A DNA stretch of 64,000 bases from Streptomyces sp. SID12501 (lineage in GTDB: Bacteria; Actinomycetota; Actinomycetes; Streptomycetales; Streptomycetaceae). The notes under the pieces are model-generated. The model did no database searches and was not told the origin of the DNA. It saw only the letters and a program-made list of their open reading frames with translations. Of the stretch, positions 8,254-18,135 are shown piece by piece. Where the stretch lies: positions 62,001 through 126,000 of the forward strand of contig NZ_JAAGLU010000026.1 of assembly GCF_010550245.1 (NCBI RefSeq), written 5' to 3'. A program made the position numbers and the translations under genes. How positions within the stretch are numbered: the first letter of the stretch is position 1; every line of letters starts with the position of its first letter.

Positions 8254-10572
8254 GTGAAGTTCACCGACGGCTATTGGCTGCTGCGCGAGGGCGTCACCGC
8301 CGCCCACCCGGTCGAGGTCCTCGATGTCACGGACACCGACGGCACGTTGGACATCCACGCGCCGACCCAGCCCATCCGCCACCGCGGCGACCTGCTGAAG
8401 GGACCGGTCGTGACGATCAGCGCCCACGCCCCGATGCCCGACGTCATCGGCGTCACGTTCACGCACTTCCAGGGCGAGCAGCCGCAGAGCCCTCAATTCG
8501 AGCTGAGAAAGGAGGACTTGACGACACACACCGAGTACGACGACGAGCACGCGACCCTGACCTCGGGCACCCTCTCCGTCCGGGTCAGCCGCACCAGCCC
8601 CTGGCACGTCGACTTCCTCGCCCACGGCCGCGTCCTCACCAGCAGCGGCCCCAAGGGCATGGGCATCATGCGGGACGCGGCGACCGGCGCCCACTATCTG
8701 CGCGAGCAGCTGGGGTTGGGCGTGGGGACGAGCGTGTACGGCCTCGGCGAACGCTTCGGCCCGCTCGTCAAGAACGGCCAGGTCGTCGACATGTGGAACG
8801 CCGACGGCGGCACGGCGACCGAACAGGCCTACAAGAACGTCCCGTTCTACCTCACGGACGCGGGCTACGGAGTCTTCGTCGACCACCCCGGCCGGGTCTC
8901 CTTCGAGGTCGGCTCGGAGGCGGTGTCGAGGGTCCAGTTCAGCGCCGAGACACAGCAGTTGACGTACTACGTCATCCACGGCCCGACCCCCAAGGACATC
9001 CTCCGCAAGTACACGGCCCTGACCGGCCGCCCGGCACTCCCGCCGCCGTGGTCGTTCGGCCTGTGGCTGTCGACGTCCTTCACCACCTCCTACGACGAGG
9101 AGACGGTGACGTCGTTCATCGAGGGCATGCGGGAGCGCGAACTCCCGCTCTCCGTCTTCCACTTCGACTGCTTCTGGATGCGCGAGTTCAACTGGTGCGA
9201 CTTCCAGTGGGACCCGCGGGTGTTCCCCGACCCCGAGGGGATGCTCCAGCGGCTGAAGTCAAAGGGCCTGCACATCAGCGTCTGGATCAACCCGTACATA
9301 GCCCAGCGCTCGCCACTCTTCGCGGAGGGCAAGGCACTTGGCCACCTGCTCCGCCGACCGGACGGCAGCGTGTGGCAGTGGGACCTGTGGCAACCGGGCA
9401 TGGCACTGGTCGACTTCACCAGCCCGGCCGCCCGCGACTGGTACGCGGCGAAACTGGAGGCGCTGCTCGCGCAGGGCGTCGACTGCTTCAAGACCGACTT
9501 CGGTGAACGGGTCCCGCTGGACGTGGAGTTCGCCGACGGCTCGGACCCGGAGCGGATGCACAACTACTACACGTACCTCTACAACAGGACCGTCTTCGAC
9601 GTGCTGCGCAAGCACCGCGGCGAAGGAGAGGCGGTCGTGTTCGCGCGTTCGGCGACGGCCGGGAGCCAGCAGTTCCCGGTCCACTGGGGCGGCGACTGCG
9701 AGGCGACCTACGAGTCGATGGCGGAGTCGCTGCGCGGCGGACTGTCCCTCGGGCTCTCCGGGTTCGGCTACTGGAGCCACGACATAGGCGGCTTCGAGGG
9801 CACCCCGAGCCCGGCGCTCTTCAAACGCTGGATCGCCTTCGGCCTCCTCTCCTCCCACAGCCGCCTGCACGGCAGTTCCACCTACCGGGTGCCATGGCTG
9901 TTCGACGAGGAGGCCGTGGACGTACTGCGACTGTTCACCCGCCTCAAACTCCGCCTCATGCCGTATCTGTACGAGGCCGCCCGCACCGCCCACACCGAGG
10001 GCGTCCCGATGATGCGCGCGATGGTCCTGGAGTTCCCGGACGACCCCGGGTGCGCCCACCTGGAACGGCAGTTCATGCTCGGCCGGGACCTGCTGGTCGC
10101 ACCGGTGTTCAGCGACGAGGGCGAGGTGTCGTACTACGTCCCCGAGGGCGAGTGGACCCACTTCCTGACCGGCCGTACAGTGACCGGCCCCCGCTGGATA
10201 CGGGAGCGCCACGGCTTCGACAGTGTGCCGCTGCTGGTGCGCCCCGGGTCGGTGATCCCGGTGGGCGCGGTGGACGACCGCCCCGACTACGCGTACGCCG
10301 ACGGGGTCACGCTGCACGCGTACGGTCTGGAGCGCGGCGCCCAAGTAACAGTCCCGATAGGTGACTTGACGTTCACGGTCGTCCGCGAGGGCGACACCCT
10401 GCGGGCGTCGTGCAGCGATCCGTCGGCGCCGTGGGGACTGGCGGCGGGCAGACGTGAAGTACGGGCGAAGGCGGGCACCGGGTTCCTGACAGTGGAGCTG
10501 GGACCGCTGGAACCGGGGTCGCCGGAACCGAAGTCGGCGGCACCGGGGCCGGTCGAGTCGGGAGGCGAGTGA
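8254..10572 (+). CDS. yicI: Alpha-xylosidase, glycoside hydrolase family 31 (YicI type)
   Basis: At 772 residues this is the YicI length, with an N-terminal beta-sandwich (MKFTDGYWLLREGV) and a GH31 (beta/alpha)8 barrel. The catalytic nucleophile is Asp415 in CFKTDFGERVP and the acid/base is Asp481 in WGGDCEATYESM, matching the two Asp of E. coli YicI. No signal peptide is present, so it acts in the cytoplasm, removing alpha-linked xylose from the non-reducing end of imported oligosaccharides (isoprimeverose-like units or xyloglucan fragments). GTG start at 8254 after AAGGAGA. The final codons overlap the LacI start. Alpha-glucosidase activity is possible, but the KTDFGE motif and the closeness to YicI favour xylosidase. 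Confidence 0.9.
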   Translation: MKFTDGYWLLREGVTAAHPVEVLDVTDTDGTLDIHAPTQPIRHRGDLLKGPVVTISAHAPMPDVIGVTFTHFQGEQPQSPQFELRKEDLTTHTEYDDEHATLTSGTLSVRVSRTSPWHVDFLAHGRVLTSSGPKGMGIMRDAATGAHYLREQLGLGVGTSVYGLGERFGPLVKNGQVVDMWNADGGTATEQAYKNVPFYLTDAGYGVFVDHPGRVSFEVGSEAVSRVQFSAETQQLTYYVIHGPTPKDILRKYTALTGRPALPPPWSFGLWLSTSFTTSYDEETVTSFIEGMRERELPLSVFHFDCFWMREFNWCDFQWDPRVFPDPEGMLQRLKSKGLHISVWINPYIAQRSPLFAEGKALGHLLRRPDGSVWQWDLWQPGMALVDFTSPAARDWYAAKLEALLAQGVDCFKTDFGERVPLDVEFADGSDPERMHNYYTYLYNRTVFDVLRKHRGEGEAVVFARSATAGSQQFPVHWGGDCEATYESMAESLRGGLSLGLSGFGYWSHDIGGFEGTPSPALFKRWIAFGLLSSHSRLHGSSTYRVPWLFDEEAVDVLRLFTRLKLRLMPYLYEAARTAHTEGVPMMRAMVLEFPDDPGCAHLERQFMLGRDLLVAPVFSDEGEVSYYVPEGEWTHFLTGRTVTGPRWIRERHGFDSVPLLVRPGSVIPVGAVDDRPDYAYADGVTLHAYGLERGAQVTVPIGDLTFTVVREGDTLRASCSDPSAPWGLAAGRREVRAKAGTGFLTVELGPLEPGSPEPKSAAPGPVESGGE

Positions 10573-11585
10573 TGGTGAAGATCACCGATGTGGCACGGCA
10601 CGCCGGGGTCTCCCCGAGCACGGTGTCGTACGCCCTGAGCGGCAAGCGCCCGATCTCCGAGGAGACCCGGCAGCGCGTCGAACGCTCCATCCACGAACTC
10701 GGTTACCGCCCCCACGCGGGCGCCCGTGCCCTGGCGAGCAGCCGCTCCAACGTCCTGGCGCTGGTGATCCCGTTGCGGACCGGCATCCACGTCCCGGTCG
10801 CGATGCAGTTCGCGGTGTCGGTGGTGACGGCCGCGCGCCGCCACGACCACGACGTCCTGCTCCTCACTCAGGAGGAGGGCGAGTCCGGTCTGCGCCGGGT
10901 GGCGGACACGGCTCTGGTGGACGCGCTGATCGTGATGGACGTCCAACTCCACGATCCCCGGCTGCCGTTGCTGCGTGCACTGGACCTGCCGTCGGTCCTG
11001 ATCGGCTTCCCGTCCGACCCGGCCGGCCTGACCTGTATCGACCTGGACTTCAAGGCGGCGGGCGAGTTGTGCGTGGAACGGCTCGCGGCTCTGGGGCATC
11101 GGGTGATCGCCCTGGTCGGCTCACCGCCCGAGGTGTACGTACGCCGGACCGCGTTCGCCCAGCGTGTGGTCCAGGGGTTCACGGCGGCGGCGGACCGGGG
11201 CGGGCTGTCGTCCTCGGTCCACCCCTGCGAGGCGACGCCGGCCGCGGCGAGGGTGGTCGCGGAGCAACTCCTGCGCGAGCACCCGGCGTTGACAGGGGTC
11301 GTCGTCCACAACGAAGCGATCCTGGAACCCCTGATCGACGCCTTCGAGCAGCTCGGCCTGCGTGTCCCCGGCGACCTCTCCGTCACCGCGATCTGCCCGG
11401 ACGACGTCGCCGAGAACCTGCCCGTACCGGTCACCTCGGTCGCCATACCGTCGGCGGAGATCGGAACGCGGGCCGTGGACCTCCTGATGAAGAAGCTCAA
11501 CGGCACGGGCCACGCCCCGGAGTCGACACTCCTGCCACCCCGCCTGACGGAACGGGCGAGCACGGTGGCACGGGCGGCACCGTGA
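10572..11585 (+). CDS. LacI-family transcriptional regulator of the operon
   Basis: The protein has 337 residues from the ATG at 10572, which sits in TGATG with the GH31 stop and 6 nt after GGGAGG; a GTG one codon upstream is less likely. The N-terminal HTH and hinge are typical (MVKITDVARHAGVSPSTVSY, then ALSGKRPISEETRQRV). The rest is the periplasmic-binding-like sugar sensor domain. As the last gene of the operon it probably binds the two CGAA-N4-TTCG palindromes at 5027-5065, forming an autoregulatory loop, and possibly the matching site at 54182-54193 upstream of the GH115 gene. Confidence 0.92.
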   Translation: MVKITDVARHAGVSPSTVSYALSGKRPISEETRQRVERSIHELGYRPHAGARALASSRSNVLALVIPLRTGIHVPVAMQFAVSVVTAARRHDHDVLLLTQEEGESGLRRVADTALVDALIVMDVQLHDPRLPLLRALDLPSVLIGFPSDPAGLTCIDLDFKAAGELCVERLAALGHRVIALVGSPPEVYVRRTAFAQRVVQGFTAAADRGGLSSSVHPCEATPAAARVVAEQLLREHPALTGVVVHNEAILEPLIDAFEQLGLRVPGDLSVTAICPDDVAENLPVPVTSVAIPSAEIGTRAVDLLMKKLNGTGHAPESTLLPPRLTERASTVARAAP

Positions 11586-11653
11586 ACCCGTAACCCTGTC
11601 AGCCGAGTTGACCGGTCCAGGCATTCGAACCACTCCACCGCCTACCCCACTGC

Positions 11654-13501
11654 CTACTCCACCGTCACCGACTTCGCCAGGTTCCGGGGCTGGTCCACCT
11701 CGTTGCCCCGAGCCGTCGCCAGCTCGCAGGCGAAGACCTGCAACGGCACCGTGGCGACCAGCGGTTGCAGCAGGGTCGGCGTGGCCGGAATACGGATCAG
11801 GTGATCCGCGTACGGCACCACCGTCTCGTCCCCCTCCTCCGCGATGACGATGGTCCGCGCGCCCCGGGCCCTGATCTCCTGGATGTTGGACACGATCTTG
11901 TCGTGGAGAACGGACCGTCCACGCGGTGAAGGCACGACCACGACGACCGGCACGTCCTCCTCGATCAACGCGATGGGCCCGTGCTTCAACTCGCCGGCGG
12001 CGAACCCCTCGGCGTGCATGTAAGCCAGCTCCTTCAGCTTGAGCGCGCCCTCCAGCGCCACCGGATACCCGACGTGCCGCCCGAGGAACAGCACCGTGTT
12101 CTTGTCGGCGAGCGAACGCGCCAGCTCACGCACGGGCTCCATGGTCTCCAGCACCCGCTCGACCTCACCGGAGATGTCCGCCAGGTCCCGCACGACGGCC
12201 CGGATCTCGTCGCCCCACTTGGTGCCGCGCACCTGCCCCAGATACAGGGCGACCAGGTAGCAGGCCACCAACTGCGTGAGGAACGCCTTGGTCGAGGCGA
12301 CCGCGACCTCTGGCCCCGCATGTGTGTACAGCACCGCGTCCGACTCGCGGGGGATCGTCGAGCCGTTGGTGTTGCAGATGGCCAGCACCTTGGCACCCTG
12401 CTCGCGGGCGTGCCGCAGCGCCATCAGGGTGTCCATCGTCTCGCCGGACTGGGAGATGGCGATGACCAGGGTCCTCGAGTCGAGAATGGGATCCCGGTAC
12501 CGGAACTCGCTCGCCAGTTCCACCTCGCACGGGATGCGCGTCCAGTGCTCGATGGCGTACTTGGCGATGAGCCCGGCATGAAAGGCCGTACCGCACGCGA
12601 CGACCACGACCTTCTCGACCTCCCGCAGCGCACCCGCGGGAATCCGCACCTCGTCGAGCGTCAGTGACCCGGCCGCGTCGATACGGCCAAGGAGCGTGTC
12701 GGCGACAGCCTTGGGCTGCTCGGCGATCTCCTTGAGCATGAAGTAGTCATAGCCCCCCTTCTCCGCGGCCGACACGTCCCAGTCGACGTGATACGACCGC
12801 GCGTCCCCCGGACCGCCGTCGAAGCCCGTCACCGTGACCCCGTCCCGGCGCAGCTCCACGACCTGGTCCTGGCCCAGTTCGATGGCCGACCGCGTGTGGG
12901 CGATGAACGCGGCGACGTCCGAGGCGAGAAAGGCCTCGCCCTCTCCGACACCGACCACGAGCGGCGAGTTCCGCCGCGCCCCGACCACCACGTCCGGCTC
13001 GTCGGCATGCACCGCGACCAGCGTGAACGCACCCTCCAGCCGTCGGCAGACGAGCCGCATGGCCTCGGCCAGATCGGCGCAGGAGGAGAACTCCTCGGCG
13101 AGCAGATGGGCGACGACCTCGGTGTCGGTCTCGGAGGCGAGTTCGTGCCCCCGCTCGGCCAGCTCCGCCCGCAGACAGGCGAAGTTCTCGATGATCCCGT
13201 TGTGGACGACGGCGACGCGCCCGGCGTTGTCGAGATGCGGGTGGGCGTTGGCGTCGGTCGGCCCGCCGTGGGTGGCCCACCGGGTGTGCCCGATGCCCGT
13301 ACCGCCGGCCGGCAGCGGCCGTTCGACGAGTTCCTTCTCCAGGTTGACAAGCTTCCCGGCCTTCTTGGCACCGGCCAGCCCGCCATCGGCCAGCACAGCG
13401 ATCCCGGCCGAGTCGTACCCCCGGTACTCCAGCCGCTTGAGCCCGGCCATCACGACATCGAGAGCCGACTGCGACCCCACGTAACCCACGATTCCGCACA
13501 T
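11654..13501 (-). CDS. glmS: Glutamine--fructose-6-phosphate aminotransferase (isomerizing)
   Basis: The protein has 615 residues and makes glucosamine-6-phosphate from fructose-6-phosphate and glutamine, the first step toward UDP-GlcNAc. It begins MCGIVGYVGSQSALD, with Cys2 as the N-terminal nucleophile of the glutaminase domain, so the start is ATG 13501 although the frame runs open to 13915. Two SIS isomerase domains follow (AISQSGETMDT, FLGRHVGYPVALEGALKLKE), ending in the conserved PRNLAKSVTVE. It is convergent with the LacI gene. The next enzyme of the pathway, GlmM, is encoded about 3 kb away on the same strand. Confidence 0.97.
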   Translation of the reverse strand: MCGIVGYVGSQSALDVVMAGLKRLEYRGYDSAGIAVLADGGLAGAKKAGKLVNLEKELVERPLPAGGTGIGHTRWATHGGPTDANAHPHLDNAGRVAVVHNGIIENFACLRAELAERGHELASETDTEVVAHLLAEEFSSCADLAEAMRLVCRRLEGAFTLVAVHADEPDVVVGARRNSPLVVGVGEGEAFLASDVAAFIAHTRSAIELGQDQVVELRRDGVTVTGFDGGPGDARSYHVDWDVSAAEKGGYDYFMLKEIAEQPKAVADTLLGRIDAAGSLTLDEVRIPAGALREVEKVVVVACGTAFHAGLIAKYAIEHWTRIPCEVELASEFRYRDPILDSRTLVIAISQSGETMDTLMALRHAREQGAKVLAICNTNGSTIPRESDAVLYTHAGPEVAVASTKAFLTQLVACYLVALYLGQVRGTKWGDEIRAVVRDLADISGEVERVLETMEPVRELARSLADKNTVLFLGRHVGYPVALEGALKLKELAYMHAEGFAAGELKHGPIALIEEDVPVVVVVPSPRGRSVLHDKIVSNIQEIRARGARTIVIAEEGDETVVPYADHLIRIPATPTLLQPLVATVPLQVFACELATARGNEVDQPRNLAKSVTVE

Positions 13502-13641
13502 GCTGCGCAGCCTACGATCGAACACGCGCCACACCGGGGCACCGCGTGCCCGATATCGGAAATTCCCGCCGGGAGCACGAAGCCCCCGACGGGAACGGAA
13601 TCGACGCGGATCGAAATCGAAGTGGATCGAAAGAGAGTCGC

Positions 13642-14424
13642 TCAGCCGAGCTTGGCCAGCTGCGCGTCGACGAGCGCCGTGGGGAAGGTGAAGTCCTTGC
13701 CGGTGGAGGCCGCGGCGAAGTTGATGGCGGGGATGTAGACGACGGTGGCGCCCTTGCGGACGACCACGCTCTTCATCGGCGCCTTCACGCCCTCGGCGTC
13801 CACGGTCACCGTCAGGGCGAGCGCCTCGTCGGCTCCCTCGGGCGCCGTGGTGGTGGCCACCTTCGCGGCGTCGGTCTTCGTGCCGGCCACGGTGTAGGAG
13901 AACCCGCCACCGCACTTCGTGGCGGCCGTGTCGAGGTCCTTCATCGCCTGCTCGGCGCCGCCGTCCTCGTAAGAGGCCAGTGTGATGATGGCCTGCTCCA
14001 GGTCGAGGGCGGCGAGGAACTGGTCCTCCTCACTCGCCCCGGCGGCGGGCTTCTTGGCGTCGCCCTTCCAGGCCCGCTTCACCACGGCCGCCGGCTTGCC
14101 GACATAGCTGCCGGACTGGAGGAACGTGAGCGGCGCGCACGCCGCGTCCGTCGACGACACCTTGTCCTGGGCGATGTCGTCCGTGGCCGGCACCTTCTCG
14201 GTGAGGGTCCCGCTCTTGACGTCCGCCTGCACGAGGGCGGCCTTCGCCAACTCGGCGGCGGTGAGGGCCTTGGTGGCGGCCTCACCGGCGGCCTTGTCCC
14301 CGGCCGGTGAGGCGGAGGCGGCCTTGTCGCCTCCGCCATCGGATCCACCGCAGGCGGTGACGAGGAGAGCCAGGGCGGCGGCGGAGGCGGTGAGGGCGGT
14401 ACGGCGAACGACGGTGGCTCTCAA
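13642..14424 (-). CDS. Lipoprotein of unknown function
   Basis: About 260 residues. The signal peptide RATVVRRTALTASAAALALL ends in lipobox LVTAC, and the lipidated Cys is followed by a Gly/Ser/Asp linker. I chose the TTG at 14424 because it begins the signal peptide directly and lies 9 nt after GAAAGAG; the frame is open to a TTG at 14466. The mature domain has no recognised motif; two Cys (in DAACAPL and TKCGGGF) may form a disulfide. Small actinobacterial lipoproteins of this kind are common and uncharacterised. It stands alone, 140 bp upstream of glmS on the same strand. Confidence 0.8.
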   Translation of the reverse strand: MRATVVRRTALTASAAALALLVTACGGSDGGGDKAASASPAGDKAAGEAATKALTAAELAKAALVQADVKSGTLTEKVPATDDIAQDKVSSTDAACAPLTFLQSGSYVGKPAAVVKRAWKGDAKKPAAGASEEDQFLAALDLEQAIITLASYEDGGAEQAMKDLDTAATKCGGGFSYTVAGTKTDAAKVATTTAPEGADEALALTVTVDAEGVKAPMKSVVVRKGATVVYIPAINFAAASTGKDFTFPTALVDAQLAKLG

Positions 14425-14661
14425 GGAAAAGGGCTCTTTCTCTTCGGGTTCTCTTACTCCGGACAATGCTTTACGCGCACTTTACTCAAAGTCGCCACGC
14501 AAATGATCGACAAACTGCTGTTCGATACCCGTCCGTGACACCAGCCTCACCCGACACGCCAGCCTCACCCGACACATCAGCCACACCAGCCACATCCGAC
14601 GCACAGCCAGGCGTGACGCACTCCACCCCCCACCCCGGCCACACTCCCGTAACAATGGACT

Positions 14662-15651
14662 GTGATCTCTCCGGTCTCCTCGATGCCCCGGAGCGCCCAC
14701 CGGCAGCGGCCGGAGGCGACTCCCTACGTCGACCTCACCCGCGCCGAGTGGAGTGCGCTGCGCGACAAGACGCCTCTCCCCCTCACCGCCGAGGAGGTCG
14801 AGAAGCTGCGCGGTCTGGGCGATGTCATCGACCTCGACGAGGTGCGGGACATCTACCTCCCGCTCTCCCGCCTCCTCAACCTCTACATCGGCGCCACGGA
14901 CGGGCTGAGAGGAGCCCTGAACACCTTCCTGGGCGAACAGGGCGCCCAGACCGGCACCCCCTTCGTCATAGGGGTCGCGGGCTCGGTGGCGGTGGGCAAA
15001 TCAACCGTCGCCCGTCTCCTCCAGGCGCTGCTCTCCCGTTGGCCCGAACACCCACGCGTGGAACTGGTGACCACGGACGGCTTCCTGCTCCCCACCGAGG
15101 AGCTGACGTCCCGTGGCCTGATGTCGCGCAAGGGCTTCCCCGAGTCGTACGACCGCCGGGCCCTCACCCGCTTCGTCGCGGACATCAAGGCCGGGAAGGA
15201 CGAGGTCACGGCCCCCGTCTACTCCCACCTCATCTACGACATCGTCCCCGACAAGAAGCTCACGGTCCGCCGCCCCGACATCCTGATCGTCGAGGGACTG
15301 AACGTCCTCCAGCCCGCCCTCCCAGGCAGCGACGGCCGCACCCGCGTCGGCCTCGCCGACTACTTCGACTTCAGCGTGTACGTCGACGCCCGCCCCGAGG
15401 ACATCGAGCGCTGGTACCTCAACCGTTTCCGCCGACTGCGCGAGACGGCGTTCCAGAACCCGTCCTCGTACTTCCGCAAGTACACGCAGGTGTCGGAGGA
15501 GGAGGCCCTGGACTACGCCCGCACCACCTGGCGCACCATCAACAAGGTGAACCTCCTGGAGAACGTGGCCCCCACCCGGGGCCGCGCCACCCTCATCATC
15601 CGCAAGGGCCCGGACCACAAGGTGCAACGCCTCAGCCTGCGCAAGCTGTAA
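14662..15651 (+). CDS. coaA: Pantothenate kinase type I
   Basis: The protein has 329 residues. It phosphorylates pantothenate with ATP, the first committed and CoA-regulated step of coenzyme A synthesis, in the cytoplasm. The P-loop is GVAGSVAVGKST, followed by ELVTTDGFL and SRKGFPESYD typical of the bacterial type I enzyme, and ILIVEGLNVLQ. GTG 14662 gives MISPVSSMPRSAHR; the ATG seven codons later is an alternative. It is divergent from the lipoprotein gene and is followed 50 bp later by a DUF389 gene. Confidence 0.95.
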   Translation: MISPVSSMPRSAHRQRPEATPYVDLTRAEWSALRDKTPLPLTAEEVEKLRGLGDVIDLDEVRDIYLPLSRLLNLYIGATDGLRGALNTFLGEQGAQTGTPFVIGVAGSVAVGKSTVARLLQALLSRWPEHPRVELVTTDGFLLPTEELTSRGLMSRKGFPESYDRRALTRFVADIKAGKDEVTAPVYSHLIYDIVPDKKLTVRRPDILIVEGLNVLQPALPGSDGRTRVGLADYFDFSVYVDARPEDIERWYLNRFRRLRETAFQNPSSYFRKYTQVSEEEALDYARTTWRTINKVNLLENVAPTRGRATLIIRKGPDHKVQRLSLRKL

Positions 15652-15701
15652 CCAGGCCACGCCACAACCGCCGCCGCACACGGCCCGGTTACCCTGCCCC
15701 C

Positions 15702-16640
15702 ATGCTCCACCTACGCCTCATCACCCCGACCGACAGAACGAACGACGTGGTCAAGCTGATCGAGAAGACGGTCGGCACCACCCACCTCGTCGTCCTCCCC
15801 GGCGCCGCCCGCAACCCCGCCGGGGACGTCGTGATGTGTGACGTGGCCCGGGAGGCGGGCGACGAACTCATCGCCGGCCTGCGGGAGTTGGACCTCGACA
15901 CGACCGGTTCGATCGCCGTGGAGAACATCGACCTGTCGCTCTCCAAGCGCGCCGACAAGGCGGAGAAGGAGGCACCGGGCGAGGGCGCGGACGCGGTCCT
16001 GTGGGAGCACCTCGCGGACGCGACGCACGAGGAGTCGACGCTGTCGATCACGTACGTCGCCTTCATCACGCTCGCCACGATGATCGCGGCCTGCGGTGTG
16101 GTCCTCGACAACGCGATCCTGATCGTGGGCGCGATGGCGGTCGGCCCGGAGTTCGGCCCCCTGGCCGGCCTGAGCACAGCCCTGGTCCAACGCCACCCGA
16201 GACTGGCCGCCCGCTCACTGACCGCCCTGCTGGTGGGCTTCGCGGCGGCGATGCTGGTGACGGTCGGCTTCAGCTACTTCATGGACGCCGTCGGCCTGTT
16301 CACCGAGGCGAAACTGGAGGCGGACCGCCCAAACACCGGCTTCGTCTACGCCTACGACTGGTTCTCGTTCGTCGTGGCGGTCCTCGCCGGCGTCGCCGGC
16401 ACCCTCTCCCTGACATCGGCGAAGTCCGGCGCCCTGGTAGGTGTCGCCATCTCCGTGACAACGATCCCGGCCGCCGCGAACGCGGCAGTGGCCCTGAGCT
16501 ACGGCGACACCACCCAGACCACGGGCTCCACCATCCAGCTCCTCCTGAACCTCCTGGGCATCATCCTGGCCGCCACCCTCACGCTGCTGGCCCAGAAATG
16601 GCTGTGGAACACCCAAAGAAAAACCGGCCGGGCTTCCTGA
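15702..16640 (+). CDS. DUF389 membrane protein
   Basis: The protein has 312 residues. A soluble N-terminal region (MLHLRLITPTDRTNDVVKLI) resembling a small alpha/beta sensor domain is followed by five or six hydrophobic helices containing the family signature AILIVGAMAVGPEFGPLAGL. Function of DUF389 proteins is not established; membrane transport or stress roles have been proposed. It may share the coaA transcript. It ends RKTGRAS, with TGA at 16638-16640, and is convergent with glmM. Confidence 0.85.
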   Translation: MLHLRLITPTDRTNDVVKLIEKTVGTTHLVVLPGAARNPAGDVVMCDVAREAGDELIAGLRELDLDTTGSIAVENIDLSLSKRADKAEKEAPGEGADAVLWEHLADATHEESTLSITYVAFITLATMIAACGVVLDNAILIVGAMAVGPEFGPLAGLSTALVQRHPRLAARSLTALLVGFAAAMLVTVGFSYFMDAVGLFTEAKLEADRPNTGFVYAYDWFSFVVAVLAGVAGTLSLTSAKSGALVGVAISVTTIPAAANAAVALSYGDTTQTTGSTIQLLLNLLGIILAATLTLLAQKWLWNTQRKTGRAS

Positions 16641-16666
16641 GAGGCACTGACACGAACGCGCCCGAC

Positions 16667-16724
16667 AGGGGCGCGGGGCTCTGACATTTGCGGCTCCGCC
16701 GCGTGGGCGCGACAAGCCACGACG
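16667..16724. repeat. Streptomyces intergenic GGGGCGCGGGG element, copy 1
   Basis: CAGGGGCGCGGGGCTCTGAC followed by TTGCGGCTCCGCCGCGTGGG lies between two convergent genes. The inner part GCGGCTCCGCCGC folds into a short stem. Related copies occur at 21814-21880 and 22531-22605. Elements of this type recur between genes across Streptomyces chromosomes and probably act as transcript ends. Confidence 0.65.
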
Positions 16725-16776
16725 CACCCACAGCCCGCCACGAACCAGCACCCCACCCCGAACCCGGCCCCGCCAA

Positions 16777-18135
16777 CTACCCGAGCGCCGACTTCACGAC
16801 ATCCGCCAACCGCCCGGCCACAGACCGAGCCTGATCAATATCCGCAGCCTCGACCATCACCCGAACCAACGGCTCGGTCCCGGAAGGCCGCAACAACACC
16901 CGCCCCGTAGCCCCGAGTTCCCGCTCGGCCTCCGCCACCGCGGTCGCCAGCTCCGCGGACGACCCCACCCGCGTCCGATCGACATCCGGCACATTCACCA
17001 GCACCTGCGGCAACCGCACCATCACCGCCGCGAGATCCTTCAGCGTACGACCGGTCTGCGCGATCCGAGCCGCCAGCAGCAACCCGGTCAGCGTCCCGTC
17101 ACCGGTGGTCGCGTGGTCCGAGATGATCACATGCCCGGACTGCTCACCGCCCAGCGCGTACCCGTGCTCCTTCATCTCCTCCAGCACATAGCGGTCCCCG
17201 ACCGCCGTCTGGATCAGAGACAGCCCTTCCCGCTCCATCGCCAGCTTGAAGCCCAGGTTGGACATCACCGTCGCGACAACGGTGTCGGCACGCAGTACGC
17301 CACGCTCCCGCATCGCCAGCGCGAGTACGGCCATGATCTGGTCGCCGTCCACCTCCTCGCCGGTGTGGTCGACGGCGAGGCAGCGGTCGGCGTCACCGTC
17401 GTGGGCGATGCCGAGGTCGGCGCCGTGCTCGAGGACGGCGGCCTGGAGCTTGCCGAGGTGGGTGGAGCCGCAGCCGTCGTTGATGTTGAGGCCGTCCGGC
17501 TCCGCGCCGATGGTCACGATCTCGGCGCCGGCCCGGGTGAACGCCTCGGGCGAGACCAGGCTGGCAGCGCCGTGCGCCTCGTCCAGCACGACCTTCAGAC
17601 CGTCCAGTCGGTTCGGCAGCACCCCGACGAGATGGGTGACGTACTGCTCGAAGCCCTCGTCGTACGACCGCACCCGGCCCACGCCGCCGCCCGTCGGACG
17701 CTCCCAGGGAGCGCCGGTGCGGTGCTCCTCGTACACGGCCTCGATCCGCTCCTCCAGCTCGTCGTCGAGTTTGTGGCCGCCGCGGGCCAGGAACTTGACG
17801 CCGTTGTCCGGCATGGCGTTGTGGCTGGCCGAGAGCATCACGCCGAGGTCGGCTTCCAGCTCGGCGGTGAGGAACGCGACCGCCGGGGTGGGCAGCACGC
17901 CGACCAGCAGGACGTCGACGCCCGCGCTGGCGAGGCCCGCGACCACGGCGGCCTCCAGGAACTCCCCCGACGCACGTGGGTCCCGTCCGACCACGGCGAC
18001 CGGCCGGTGGCCCTCGAACGAACCCGCCTCGGCGAGTACATGGGCCGCCGCGACGGACAGGCCGAGAGCCAGCTCGGCCGTCAGGTCCACGTTGGCGACA
18101 CCGCGCACGCCGTCCGTGCCGAAGAGTCGTCCCAC
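16777..18135 (-). CDS. glmM: Phosphoglucosamine mutase
   Basis: The protein has 452 residues and converts glucosamine-6-phosphate (from GlmS) to glucosamine-1-phosphate for UDP-GlcNAc and peptidoglycan. The phosphoserine loop is GVMLSASHNAMPDNG, with the phosphorylated residue Ser104. The metal-binding loop DGDADRC and the C-terminal phosphate loop RPSGTEPLVRVM are intact. The start MGRLFGTDGVRG is the conserved N-terminus. It lies downstream of rplM-rpsI after a 305-bp gap that holds a hairpin and a possible promoter of its own. Confidence 0.97.
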   Translation of the reverse strand: MGRLFGTDGVRGVANVDLTAELALGLSVAAAHVLAEAGSFEGHRPVAVVGRDPRASGEFLEAAVVAGLASAGVDVLLVGVLPTPAVAFLTAELEADLGVMLSASHNAMPDNGVKFLARGGHKLDDELEERIEAVYEEHRTGAPWERPTGGGVGRVRSYDEGFEQYVTHLVGVLPNRLDGLKVVLDEAHGAASLVSPEAFTRAGAEIVTIGAEPDGLNINDGCGSTHLGKLQAAVLEHGADLGIAHDGDADRCLAVDHTGEEVDGDQIMAVLALAMRERGVLRADTVVATVMSNLGFKLAMEREGLSLIQTAVGDRYVLEEMKEHGYALGGEQSGHVIISDHATTGDGTLTGLLLAARIAQTGRTLKDLAAVMVRLPQVLVNVPDVDRTRVGSSAELATAVAEAERELGATGRVLLRPSGTEPLVRVMVEAADIDQARSVAGRLADVVKSALG